Shown here: one piece after another, positions 11,605-23,572 of the stretch
Numbering within the stretch: position 1 is the stretch's first letter
Layout of the letters: the number at the start of each line of letters is the position of its first letter
From: Balanoglossus misakiensis
Taxonomy: Eukaryota; Hemichordata
Length of the DNA stretch: 64,000 nucleotides
Assembly (NCBI GenBank): GCA_040954595.2
Contig: CM082578.2
Span: 2,418,001-2,482,000, forward strand
Direction: 5' to 3'
The notes under the pieces: model-generated
Databases searched by the model: none
What the model saw: only the letters and a program-made list of their open reading frames with translations
What the model was told of the DNA's origin: nothing
Translations under genes and position numbers: made by a program

Positions 11605-11908
11605 TGGCCAGTAAACTTTGCCGCAAAGGAATATGGCCGCCACCATGAAAAAATGCAAGAAACAAGGAAAACGTCGCATTTCCGACTATAAAATTTCATA
11701 AACAAAGCATGATCTGGGACATTACATTTTCATTTTTGATCTCAATATTGCAGAATTTTCGATTTTCTTTAACTTTTGGCCATTTTGTCATAAATAAGTG
11801 ATCTTGATAGACTCTTATGAAATATCATTTAATAGACATAATTCAAAGGATATATGGGATTATTTAAAACTTAAAATTTTTATCCAGTTGCAGCTCATGT
11901 GCCTTTAA
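11605..11908 (-). mobile_element. Element C, partial copy (C1)
   Basis: Read on the minus strand from 11,908 this begins TTAAAGGCACATGAGCTGCA and matches the outer and inner parts of element C2 at 45,231-46,749 (shared words AAACTTTGCC, GGCGGCCAT, TATGTCTATTAAATGATATT). Unlike C2 it has no element A inside it. It therefore provides the empty target CACTTATTTATG and shows that A duplicates only TA. It is cut at 11,604 by the foldback end. Confidence 0.75.
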
Positions 11909-12719
11909 TCTAATCCTGAATGTTGATCTCCCCCCCCCCCCACCGATATCGAAAACAGAGGAATGGCATAAACAAAAGATCAGCTGATTGCAGTCAATCC
12001 ATATACTGTACATTTCTAGTATCATATTCAAACATCAGGAAATAAATAATGAAGGTTTATTAACGCAAGTGAAAATATATAAAGGGTTCTGCTGAAATAT
12101 ATCTGAAAAAGTTTTGATTTTTGTGAAATCTTGGTGAGGACTCAGGCAATATTTGCATTCATTAGTGTTCTCAGGAAAGTTCACGTATACGGGCGCTCAG
12201 AAGGTTGCAATACATAAACAAACTCGCCCTCGATCGACCCTCTGTATCGCGTAGACAACATGACAGTGACAACTACGGCATAACTTTTTACGTATAACTT
12301 TTTTGACATGACTGCTTGGTACATGGTACACGGTATGTATGGTGAACGAATGTCAAATCCAGTATCATTGAGAGGTTTGCTTTACGTGTGGGACCGAGCC
12401 ATGTTGAAAAGAGCAGATGACATGTAGAGCCGCATTAGGAGGAAAATAAATAAACAAATCACTAGTCAAGGTCAGATTTGAAATTAATAAATATCGCAGT
12501 ACATTGTATTTATTCTGTGTATGTTTGCATTTCTTTTTTAGCCCTTAATATGTTCGCATTGTTTGAAAGCTCCGTTATTCAGTCTGGCTGGTTCTTGAGT
12601 GTGTTGCGCGTCCACGTCTAACACGATACATTATCAATAATAATTTACAGCTATGACATCACAAAATTCACTTGATAAAGCTATAATATTAAATATATTA
12701 TATCGATGTTGAGGGGCCT
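11909..12719. other. Intergenic, no gene seen
   Basis: Starts with a C-run (11,929-11,940) beside the inner inverted-repeat arm. No gene or further repeat could be supported. Confidence 0.5.
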
Positions 12720-12880
12720 TAGTGATGTCCAAAAGAACCTATAATTATGTAAATTTTATGGAAATTAGCCCCGGCACTATGATTATTCCCAGGGAGAACC
12801 CTGTCCTGATATATTGTCCCCCGAAAATATTATTTGTCCCCCTTTATAACCTGCTGCGGGTCACAATGTCCCCATGCTTC
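12720..12880 (-). repeat. Right arm of the wide inverted repeat
   Basis: Inverted partner of 8,936-9,093. The outer edge is near CCCCATGCTTCACAG and the inner edge near GATGTCCAAAAGAACC. An open frame across it (12,722-12,913) is not supported as a gene. Confidence 0.75.
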
Positions 12881-14385
12881 ACAGTACAATATTTTACCCA
12901 CAATTCTCCATGATTTGTATATTTGAACGTTGCCCATTTAATAACTTTTTCTGTTTTACATGCTAACAATGATATTAAGTACATATAAATTTATTTATTT
13001 TTATCTAGGAAAAGTATGTTGAGCAATTAATAGAGTGAAAATTTCAAAATCAAAATTAGAAGCCATAGGAATCTAGATATTCATGTACTGCAAATGTCAC
13101 ACTTTAGGGGAAACAAGCAATGACTAACTGAGGTGGCCAGTCTCTGTTGAAAGTTAACATGTAAATTTCCTTTGTTCTGTCAATAGAAATATCAATTTTT
13201 GTTTGATTAAACGGGTATTTCAAGTGTCCCTGTTTTACTTCAAACTTTTTTGTATAGCTAGCTATGCAATTGCTTGATTATTTTATAAAATTAGTATCTC
13301 CTCTCTCAATAATGCATAATTTTAAAAATAATTTGAAATAGTTATTCACAGTAAGATTTGCCTTAAAAGTACGATCTCGAACTTGGTATTAGTGATCTAC
13401 AATTCTCTGTTCACATGTGAACTTTGCCTGGTTTGACAGAGGAATATCTGTTGGTACAAATCAGAATGAGTCATGAGATTTTTCTAGTACTGTGTGCTTT
13501 CAAAAGCTGGCTGAAACACTGATAATATACTAATTTGCTTGTAAATTTGAGGAATTTTACCTGGTGAAATAACAATTTGTATTTTTATCTGTCTAGCTGA
13601 ATTTTGGTGATTATCATTATGCTCCATATTTGCCTTTGTACTTTTACAAATATTTTTAATCGAGGTTGAATATATGTAACACCACTAATATGTAGATGTT
13701 TATGTATTTGATAATAAACAGAGGTCGCGATAACATTTTTTTGATGAAATCATAAAAAAATGTGTCAAACTCCTTTTACTTAGCCTGCGTTGTACACATG
13801 TCTAATTCAAAATTCATCAAACAAAATTAGCTACATTTTGAGTACAAAAGGTCGGGCACACAAGTGATTATTTTGATTCCAGGGGATAGTCAGCGGTATG
13901 CGTGTGGTTTACTTTGACCATTGTACAAATAGAGAGGCCATTCCTATGCGTCAATATTGATGCACTTATTAAGATTTTCAAGTCAAATGAGTATTTTGGC
14001 GTCAAATATACATAATTTCTGCGTAAACACGACCTCTGATAAATGCAAATTTTTTTTTTTAATAAACAGCAAAAATGGATGCATGTGCTGTTGAATTTCA
14101 GTCACCATGACGATGCATGTAGTCTGTGACAAACGTAACATTCCACACAAAGCGTATGATTTCATTTTATGAGTGTCTAGCTATTACATTATATTTTCAG
14201 CGAATTTACATGCAACACATTGCAGGATGCTACAATCTCTAGTGCAAATTTGTTTGCGAAATTACGTTTGGCTTAACAATATATGACAAAAGTGAACATG
14301 TGTGCATGACTGCCAGATGCTGTTGTTTTTCATTTGTCAAGTATACCTGGTCTCATTCACTGGCTTTAGAGAGGCTTTATATATA
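12881..14385. other. Intergenic, AT-rich, no gene seen
   Basis: AT-rich sequence without a supported gene. A small inverted word pair (ACAGAGGTCG at about 13,720 and CGACCTCTGATA at about 14,030) and an A/T run at about 14,049-14,063 are the only structures noticed. Confidence 0.5.
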
Positions 14386-16188
14386 TAGACCTGCCAATAA
14401 GTATTTACGCACCTTGCTAATGAATGTAAGCTATGAAAAATTATTCACAAAATCGATCGACTGTAACTTATTTCTGAATATAAATAACTTACGGAAGGTT
14501 TAACCCATTTTAGTCAACACAGATGTGTTGCCGCGCCGAATATGACTGCATACGCGGCGTGTTTTTCGGCCAGTGAAATTTCCTATGGTTATTGCAATGG
14601 CGGTATACTCTTTAACATCTCATTTTCATTAACATTTCACGCCATTGTGTCCGTGGCTAATTTCCCTCTATTCATATTTAAATCTCCACCAATCAGAGCT
14701 TTTAAATATAATTCTGATTAAATTTTGGTGCGGGAAAATCTGCCAGATTTGCTTATGAATATTCTGATCGAGGTCGTCGGAGGTTGCTGCATAATTTTTG
14801 TTTGTAAACATTGGATCAATGAAATCATGCTTAAAGTTCGCGAACTTCCTGAATTTGTGAAAGGTCAAATTGAGTCACTGCATAGGCAAGGTTTGAGAAA
14901 CCGAGAAATTGCAAGGAAGTTTGAAATCACAGAAGGCAGCGTCAGGTACAACATTAGGAAACTTGTTCAAATGGTAGCACGGACAATTTACATCGATCTG
15001 GACGACCAAAGCGAACAACTGAACGGGAAGACCGAATGTTGATTAGATCAAGTCTGACGGACAGATTCAAGACGGCCTGTGACCTCCGCGCTAAATTTCA
15101 TGAGGACACCGGGAAACTTTTGAGTATGAGTACCATCAAATCTCGATTGTATAGAGGAGCCAGACTCCGTGGATGTGTGGCCAAGAAAAAGCCGAAATTA
15201 CAACCCCGGCACATCACAGCGCGACTACGTTTCGCCCGGCGTTACGTCTCTTTTTACGTCCATGCGTCAACTGGACACCTGTTCAGCGGTCCCAGGTTGT
15301 TTGGTCGGTTGAGTCAAAGTTCACCGTGTTTAAGAGCCGAGGGAGAGTTTTCGTTAGAAGGCGACCGGGCGAGGAGTACGAAATTGAATGACAGTCCCAC
15401 AGTAAAGTTTGGTGGTGGCAGTGTTATAGTTTGGGGGTGTTTCTTGGCTGCAGGTGTTGGTTTCGCTCGTTCGAGTCGAGAACACCATGAATCGCTGGAA
15501 GTACTTAGACGTTTTATAAAACAAAATGATACCGGCTTTGAGACTCGTCCGGCCAGATTTTGTGTTCCAACAGGATAATGCCCCCGTACATACTGCCTTG
15601 GATGTGAAATCATTTCTACAAAATCCCCAGGATTACGGCTATCCGTTCGACAATTTTACTACGTTGGAGTGGCCAGCCTAGTCTCCTGATTTGAGCCCCA
15701 TCGCGAACCTGTGGGAGTTAATCGACTTGGACGTTCATTCCCGTCCAATACACAGCATCGACGACCTTTTTAACCGCATAGTAATATCTTGGGAACAATT
15801 CCTGCAAAATATGTGTCAGAAACTTGTCGATACTACGTCGAAGCACCAGCGAGAGGTCATTAGGCGAAAGGGTGGACATATCCACTATTATTGACATTTG
15901 GTTCGTTCAATTCACCTCATGAATATTCATGGTGTTTTTTTCATTGTTGTTCCCATAGAGAATGGAATGTTTCGCTGACTCCGTCTCACATCTATTTTTA
16001 CGTCGATATGTCTCACTCAAATTTAATCACAGATGAAAGATTTTTGTTCTACGACTGTTACTTATCTTGAATTTATTAAATGTAGTTGAATTTTTGCTAA
16101 AAACTGTCTGCAAGGTGTGTTAATTCATGTTTCTGAAACGTTTTCACTGCAGAACGTGGGTGCGTAAATACTTATTGGCGGGTCTGAT
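14386..16188 (+). mobile_element. Tc1-like DNA transposon, inactive
   Basis: About 1.8 kb bounded by TIRs that share GCCAATAAGTATTTACGCAC; the right end reads inversely as GGGTGCGTAAATACTTATTG. TA dinucleotides lie at both borders, as expected for the Tc1/mariner superfamily, although the left end lies in a TATATA run so the exact first base is uncertain. The interior holds a broken Tc1-type transposase (14,827-15,894). Confidence 0.88.
14827..15894 (+). pseudogene. Tc1-like transposase, decayed
   Basis: The N-terminal part reads RELPEFVKGQIESLHRQG then REIARKFEITEGSVRYNI, a helix-turn-helix DNA-binding region. It continues in another frame with LRAKFHEDTGKLLSMSTIKS (second helix-turn-helix) and KFGGGSVIVWGCF, then QQDNAPVHTA, which carries the second catalytic aspartate. 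Such enzymes cut and paste DNA at TA targets with a DDE triad in an RNase-H-like fold. Three defects are visible. The usual WSDESKF reads WSVESKF, so the first catalytic Asp is Val. The SPIENLW motif reads SPIANLW, so the last catalytic acid is Ala. A TAG lies between WPA and SPDLSP near 15,679. There are also at least two frame changes. The copy cannot encode an active enzyme. Confidence 0.88.
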
Positions 16189-18876
16189 ACATGTACATAT
16201 CTGTACATATTATTCATGATGTTGTTGTAAACATTTCTTTTGTGTCTGTTTCAAGGTCAGATGAGGTGAGTTATAACACTTTGATTCATGGGTTGAGTGA
16301 CGTTTGGAAACCCTCACTCACATTGATGGAAGAATTTTATCTCAAAAAGAGTATACTTCAGTTGTCCCTAATAATAGCCTTTGTGTAAATTTCCCCTCTC
16401 TGAAGTGAGACAGAACTAAAGAAAGCATCTTCATATTGCTGCCAGATGCATGAGCTAGCTGGTGAAGTTCCCTGTGTGTTCCACAAGATTAAACTGTCCC
16501 AAGATGGGAAGGCAGTAGAAATGAGGTCTGTTGGCGTCCTTCAGTCTCAAGAGACTATGGATCTGCGTGCTGGGATGTTGGTCTAGATCCGGAACAGCGT
16601 AGTACATGTATGAGGCATTGAGCTTATGTTCCTTCTGAGTGGTCCTAGATTCACTGCTGTACAGTACAAATTTATTTTAGGTATATTAACTCACAACACA
16701 AGCACTCATGTGGGCTGAAAGTAGGAGGGCTTCATGATTAAGAAGAACAAAGATCTGAGCCTAACAAACTGCATAAAGCAAATTGGTCTCCTGGTGAGAT
16801 ATATACCATCCACCTCAGCTGTCATGATCTCTAGTATGCCTTGGTGAAGTACAATGCAATCTCCACTGCACTCTTGCAAATGGCTTGACTATTCATCATT
16901 CCTGAAGAGCAATACTCCATGGTTGGACAAATATTCATCACATGGTGAGAAACATGTGGATCTGGGAGCCTGCTATAAGATAGCTTAGGGTTGAAATCAT
17001 GAGTTGATGGTCTAGCTTAAAGTAATTTTCAGGAATAGAGTGATCTGACCTGACCCATCCTCCTGGCAAAGTATTTTTTCTCGGTTCCCTTGACATTATG
17101 TCAAATTGTGTGTATCATAAAAAGGCCAATCAGTCAGACAGGCCTCTGCCAATAGAGATAAGTCACAGCTGTTACAACCATCTCAACACATACCAAGAAC
17201 CATAGACAATAGTAAAGAGAAAAGAAAACTAATACATATGTAGATTACAAACTGTGAATGGATTGGCTGAGGGAACAGGATCCAGTGAGTACATGAGTGA
17301 TAAAAGGATTTGAGAGAGTAATTAAACAGAGCTCGTGCCTGGTCGGTTGATGTGGTATTGGCTGTTCTTGTCTACTAACACCACTTGAATGGATAAGGCT
17401 ATGTGCTTTCTGGTGATATAGTAAAAGACAGAACTGCATGAAGCTCAGTTTTATGTGCAGAGGTTAATTCCCACGACACTGGACTGCCAGGCATGCAGAA
17501 AAATGGTCTGATGCAAATCAAGACTTGTAGTGAAGCACGAAGGTTGTCAGGTGATTGTCACCATACATTTCACTGCATTTTGAGGCCTGTCCCCATGTTA
17601 TGATGTGTAACGTCTTTGATGGAAACATTTTTTACACTTGAGTGATTTGGCCTGAGCAATATCCATAAGATCCCATTGAAACTGACGGATTTAGGTAAAA
17701 CAGTTGTCATCAAGTTCAGATGACCAGAGGTCTCAAAAAGATGAAGCTGCCCACAACTTGACAGAGCTGACAATATCAGAGATATCAATGACAACACCGG
17801 TAAATGACACAAGGAAGATGATCACTATGATCAGAGGCAATACTAGCTGAGAGATGTATCTTAGTGATCACAGGTGGACGTTTACCCCATAGGTGTTGAC
17901 GTCTGCACCTCAATAATATCATATGTACAGGCACATGTACCAGTACATGTATAACCTATAAAATGATAGTTTCGTAATGTGGAAAGAATAGTATGCCTCT
18001 GACGGCAAGGAAGAAGGAATTCTGACAACTGCTAAATATTAAAGTGACATCGCATATGGGCAGCCAATGGGAAACCCATTTGCTATAATTTCTGCCTAGT
18101 GAGCTGAATGCCAAGTTGAACTGTACTCCAGGTGGGACCCTGTGGGGATCCATGATTGCTGCATCCCCAAATGGCATGCTATACGCTTCACTCCAATGAA
18201 TAGGGGTATATATGTGACATAGCTGTATCCCAGAAGCCCAGGTGCAGAAGTCAGCAGTGTGATAGAGCATGTCTGTTGCAGATCGTCAGCCATTTTTCAC
18301 TTCCATATTCGGTTAAATCAGTGATGGGATAAATACCCTTTTTTGTCTGTTGGAGAGGGAAATCTGCTGAAATATTCCACTATAGGAGCAAAATAATTCA
18401 CTTTATAGACTCTAAGAGTTACTGAACAAGTGTTCTCAGCACAATGCTACTAACCTCCCTCAAGTGATTCTGCTAGATTTCAAGACAGCAGTTATAATAT
18501 GTAAATACGAACCAATGCTAAGTGGACAAGGTCGCAAATACTACAGCTGGGCCGGTGGCTCCATGCTTCATAAAGCTGCATTTCTAATACAAGATTCTGC
18601 AATATTGAAGTCAGGACACACATGGGCTACAGGAGTATGAAAGAAGAAGTAGCACCCAAACCATACACCCACTATGGGTGTGGGTGTAGCAAAATGTTTG
18701 ACACAAGTATTAGAAGCAAGAGCCTGTAATTTACACAAAGGCTAACAAGGCAATACAAAGCAGTATACTCTGTTTATATGTTCTCCAAAGATGTTGTTCA
18801 AGTTAACATACTCTCTTACGTATGTTCTATAATTAGCACATGTTTTTTGAACGTGAAAGAAGACTTCTGATCATTG
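16189..18876. other. Intergenic, no gene supported
   Basis: About 2.7 kb without a convincing coding region. TTAAAGTGACATCGCAT at 18,039-18,055 resembles the terminus of the TTAA MITE family (TTAA followed by GGTGACATCGCAT) and may be a solo end. Open frames at 17,245-17,439, 17,570-17,812 and 17,956-18,293 show no family motif. Confidence 0.45.
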
Positions 18877-18886
18877 TAGGAACGAA

Positions 18887-20713
18887 GGTAGAGTTGACTT
18901 TTCAGAGCCCTCTGACTCAGAGCCCTCTGACTCAGAGCCCCTCAGAGCCCTCTGAAGTTTCAGAACCTCAGAACCCGGACCTCTTGTTGACCTCAGATAT
19001 AACCCCAAAATGTACCTGTTTAATTAAATATAATAAAGTTCCTTCACTTGCGGTGATCTTTCACCGCCAGGCATTTGTATTCAACCTGTCCCCCATTATA
19101 TATCAGTGGGAAGGGCAATGTTATGATTTATTTGTGCAGGGGTGAAGTATCATTGTGGTAATATTGATCATGCAGATATGATGTGGCTATTATAACAAGA
19201 AAACTTTCTTCAGAAACTTGTTTTCATTGCTTAGATTATTTTTTATCAAAAGTGATTTGATATTATTCATGTTTACATATTATGTATGTATTTATTATTT
19301 TTTCTTGTTTTGGAATAAACTCTTTGAAATTTAACTGCTTGTTTGTAAATTTTTAGCAAGAAATATATACGCATTTGACATACAGCAAACCTATAGAAAT
19401 AATCCTAATGGAAGGAGAATAAGCGCACTGTGTGAGGACACAAAGTTTGTCAAAAAGTCATTAATTTGAATGACTGGCAAATCCAAAATGTTTTCTACGG
19501 GCTTTATTCTGATGGACAAATAATTAAATTCTTATTTAAGGTGGCATTGCATGAAAAATTGTGATTTTTGCCAAATTTACTTTTTTTACATAAATCGGTA
19601 GGTCTAATACTGTTCCACATTCTGACAAATGGGTCTTGGCGGAATCACCCAAAAATAGCACTTTTTTGAATGAGTTCACAGCTTAAAAAATAGGTGTCAA
19701 CAATGTAAATGGCTGTTTTTCTCAGTTTGCCTTTTTGCTGCTCTTGACAACTTCAGAAGAATTTAGCTTCGCTCTGCGTTGGCCTAATTTGCTCAAATTT
19801 TAACAGGGGATTGTGTATGGACTCATCTAACAAAACAAATTTTTTTAGTCGATAAAGTGTCCTTGGCGGGAATAAAATCTGATTCAATACAACTCATTGT
19901 GAATTTGATCAAATTTTCTAAAAATCTAACTTGCAAACACTGTTACTCCTCAATGGAAGCAGATAACGCTAAACTAAATTTTGTTTTTTTGCATGTGTAC
20001 TCTAGTTTCGAATGACATACTAAGATGCATGATGCATGGCCAACCGTTTTACCTAATTTCAATTGAATGACATAATATCAAAAAAATGCTTTTTTTAACC
20101 AAAAAACGCCACCATTTCCGGGGGTCAATGAAATGTGCAACTCAATCAAAAGTTCAAAAACTCAGCTTCCAGAATATGTATGGTTTATAGGGGTTTTAAT
20201 AATTATTGTCTTTGAAGAGAAATAGGCCTTTGAAAAAGTCTTGACGGTTTCGTGCAATACCACATTAAGTATTGAATTGATTTCCAAATTCTCTTCTTTT
20301 GGTGTTTCTTCTTGCGATTTATTTTGTTGTGTGCTACAAAATATGTTTATATTTGTAATGCAATGCAAGCAAAAAAAGAAAAGTAGCGCGTTACTGGTGA
20401 ATCGGAATCCCTGGCTGAATCTGAATCTGAAATCGACATAAACTTCGAAAACAAATATGGCGGGTAATAGGCAGTCACGATCTCGCACTTGCCATACAAC
20501 GTAGTACGTCGTATTTTCAGCGGGAGTAATTTTGGCAACATTATACCCATTTGTAATCGTTAAATTTAATTATACAGGTACATTTTGGGGTCATATCTGA
20601 GGTCAACAAGAATTCTGAGGCTTGGGTTCTGAGGTTCTGAAACTTCAGAGGGCTCTGAGGGGCTCTGAGTCAGAGGGCTCTGAGTCAGAGGGCTCTGAAA
20701 AGTCAACTCTACC
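18887..20713. mobile_element. Long-TIR element with 10-bp target duplication (MULE-like)
   Basis: Ends GGTAGAGTTGACTTTTCAGA and its complement lie inside a perfect 10-bp direct repeat, TAGGAACGAA (18,877-18,886 and 20,714-20,723). Inverted identity runs about 150 bp inward from each end and includes short internal repeats of CAGAGCCCTCTGACT. A 9-11-bp duplication with long TIRs is typical of Mutator-like elements; the superfamily is an inference because no transposase is present. The right half is split by a TTAA MITE (19,540-20,264), so the element was about 1.1 kb before that insertion. Confidence 0.85.
19540..20264 (-). mobile_element. TTAA-flanked MITE, copy 2
   Basis: A 725-bp element flanked by TTAA (19,536-19,539 and 20,265-20,268), starting GGTGGCATTGCATGAAA and ending TTTCGTGCAATACCACA. 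It is the inverted counterpart of 6,299-7,020 with scattered differences. It lies inside the long-TIR element 18,887-20,713 and so inserted after it. Confidence 0.85.
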
Positions 20714-20723
20714 TAGGAACGAA

Positions 20724-22050
20724 CTCTCAATTTCATGGTCCACATTTTCTGAAATTTTACCAGTAAGCGACTCCAAATTCTTAACTGACACCTTGTATCA
20801 AAGGGTCAACGGTTATTATTACAAATTCTACGATTTAGTCTTCCAAGGCCCCACCTAATCCAGTTCTTGAATGAAACTGATTTTCCATGGACTCTCCTCG
20901 TCAAGTTATGCAAGGCAATCCATTGCCAATGACACTGTCTCTACTGGATCGACAGTTAAAGGGGCGAAATCATAACACCAAACAAATAACCCACAAAAGT
21001 GACAAATTGGCGATGACGTGAAGAAATTCACACAAAGTGGCGTCTGCTGGGAGCTGTATCACACCTCACTGCAAACAACACGTCACAGTACCATTCAATG
21101 TGGACCAACAGCCACATTAGATTATACTGTGAAACAAATCAATGAAAATGTATATCTTAAAACACACAGTCATGGAACCATGTGTAAACAAATGAGATAT
21201 ATTCAAAATCAAAATTGAATGACAGAGAAAAAAAAATTCTGAATGCAGAGATTTTTTTTCTGAATGCTCAAGAATTCCTACTCCAAGCTAGGTAGTGGAC
21301 ATTTGCACATGGTACCCCTGACGTCAAGTGTACTATTTTATCGTAATGCACACAGTCAGGGAAGTGTAAACAAAACTAGATATATTCAAAATCAAAGAAA
21401 ATGAATGGCTGAATGATTAAGTGATCCAATGTAAACTTTTCTGTACATTATGAAAACAATAATTGTAACTCATAGAAAATTGACATCTTTTCTGAATATT
21501 GAAGGTTTGATGTCAAATGGGCAATTTGAATCACTGCTTATCAATTTTGAGACGGCTTTGGCAACCAGACCTGATGTAAGGATTAACACCTCTCGACAAC
21601 CCATTGTCTATGGGGCCAAGCTTCAGCGCCTATACATAAACTTTATGTGTGTGGACACAAGCGACTCAAAGGATTAATTCTCTGTGTTTACAAAAGGCAA
21701 ATAGTGTCTCCGAAATGTTTCAAATTTTTACCAGTGTGACCGTGGTATTATAAACAGGTACCCCACACTTTGAATGACACACACACGTACACCACACAAA
21801 CAAACAAACAAACATAAATACCCTATAACTATACTAACTACAAGTAACAACTAACAAAATAACTTAATATACCTATATAAATAAACTGTTCAAATACAGA
21901 TGTGTACACTGAAATTAACTAAATTTACACAATTATATAAAAATGCATGGCAGGGATGCCCCCAAAACTACCGTAAGCACTGCAAGCTGGGAGTCCATGC
22001 GTCTACGGACCTCTGTTGACAGATGAGTCATCATGGAGACTGCATGGTAG
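20724..22050. other. Intergenic, no gene seen
   Basis: No gene could be supported. The part at about 21,018-21,058 weakly matches 8,268-8,310 in inverted orientation, and 21,780-21,910 is low complexity (ACAAACAAACAAAC, CTAACTACAAGTAAC). Confidence 0.45.
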
Positions 22051-22084
22051 TTGGACTTCTGGTCCAAATCATCTGGCCGCATTC

Positions 22085-22757
22085 CTCTGCTATGGTGGCA
22101 TACAGATCAATCTCCGCTATCCTGCAAACCAGCATCTAGTTTCTGCATGGTACTATTGGTAGTCGGACTTCAATCTGCCAGTTGGCACACAGATCAATGT
22201 TCTCCATCCTGCAAACCAGCATCTAGTTTCTGCATGGTACTATTGGTAGTCGGACTTCAATCTGCCAGTTGGCACACAGATCAGTGTTCTCCATCCTGCA
22301 AACCAGCATCTAGTTTCTGCATGGTACTATTGGTAGTCGGACTTCAATCTGCCAGTTGGCACACAGATCAATGTTCTCCATCCTGCAAACCAGCATCTAG
22401 TTTCTGCATGGTACTATTGGTAGTAGGACTTCAATCTGCCAGTTGGCACACAGATCAGTGTTCTCCATCCTGCAAACCAGCATCTAGTTTCTGCATGGTA
22501 CTATTGGTAGTCGGACTTCAATCTGCCAGTTGGCACACAGATCAGTGTTCTCCATCCTGCAACGCAGCATCTAGTTTCTGCATGGTACTATTGGTAGTCG
22601 GACTTCAATCTGCCAGTTGGCACACAGATCAGTGTTCTCCATCCTGCAAACCAGCATCTAGTTTCTGCATGGTACTATTGGTAGTCGGACTTCAATCTGC
22701 CAGTTGGCACACAGATCAGTGTTCTCCATCCTGCAAACCAGCATCTAGTTTCTCGTG
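22085..22757 (+). repeat. 87-bp minisatellite, about 7.7 units, open reading frame kept
   Basis: Direct tandem repeats of an 87-bp unit (for example ATCCTGCAAACCAGCATCTA, then ACTTCAATCTGCCAGTTGGC). Because 87 = 3 x 29, a plus-strand frame (22,051-22,782, 243 codons) stays open and would encode about seven copies of a 29-residue block with CSPSCKPASSFCMVLLVVGL. Variants are mostly single bases: CAA or CAG (both Gln), GTC or GTA (both Val), and one AAACCA to AACGCA change (Lys-Pro to Asn-Ala). I see no promoter, splice pattern or known domain, so coding status is unproven. Confidence 0.9.
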
Positions 22758-23344
22758 TCTGAAAAAAAGCAAACAGATGTAGTTCAGGAAAATGAGGAGT
22801 AATTCAACTGCATGTGACACAAAAGACAGTTTCCCGCGATACAAACACCCTCTATAACTCCAGGCTTTGTCTTTGCAGTACACAGGGCATGTAATGCAAA
22901 TTGTGTAAGAATCCATCAAGTTTTACTTTATGCAGGCTACATGACAATGATTCATGCTCAGTTTTTATGGACTTGTTATTTTGTGCCTTTCTAAATCACT
23001 TCTGGGTGTTTGTAAAACTTGTGACGAGCAGTAATGAGCAGAAATTTGCAGTAATGACCAATAACATCCTAGAAATTGACAGAATGGGTAATCACAAATA
23101 CTGTGGAAATGACGATCGTTTCCAATTTCATAATAGTCATCTGAAGTTATGCAATCAGTGCCAATTATCATGACCATTTCCATGGAACTAAACAGTCATA
23201 TCATTGCTGGAAAAAAGTCATCGTCAATGACTTCGTTCACGCTGGTTTGATGTTCTTGGTATTTGTGCTCAAGTGTTGGTTAGTTTTTGCATAACTTGAA
23301 ATGTTGTGCGTTGACTTAGATGTTTTCATCTATGTGAACTGACA
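22758..23344. other. Intergenic, no gene seen
   Basis: Sequence between the minisatellite and element A. No gene or repeat could be supported. Confidence 0.5.
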
Positions 23345-23572
23345 TACCGTATATTCTCGCAATTAAGCGCCACCCATGATTAGGCGCCAGTGATACCTGA
23401 CTTTGCTACTTTTTACTTAAAATTAAGCGCCAGGAAATTTTTTTTTTTGAGGTGTGTGGACGTACGTGAATCATGGCAAGTACTACCTGGGTTTAGGGAT
23501 CTTGCTGCGTGAATAATAATTGACCTGAGCAGACAATGCATGCTTTGGGCTGATGTGCTATTTATTTACAAT

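Noticed and set aside
11643-11699. GCCGCCACCATGA, a perfect start-codon context
   Set aside because: Lies inside repeat element C1 and opens only about 19 codons (MKKCKKQGKRR in part) before a stop; the C2 copy does not keep it.
20162-20550. Overlapping frames on both strands near the right TIR of the 18.9-kb element
   Set aside because: They cross the border of the TTAA MITE and the host element and show no protein motif.
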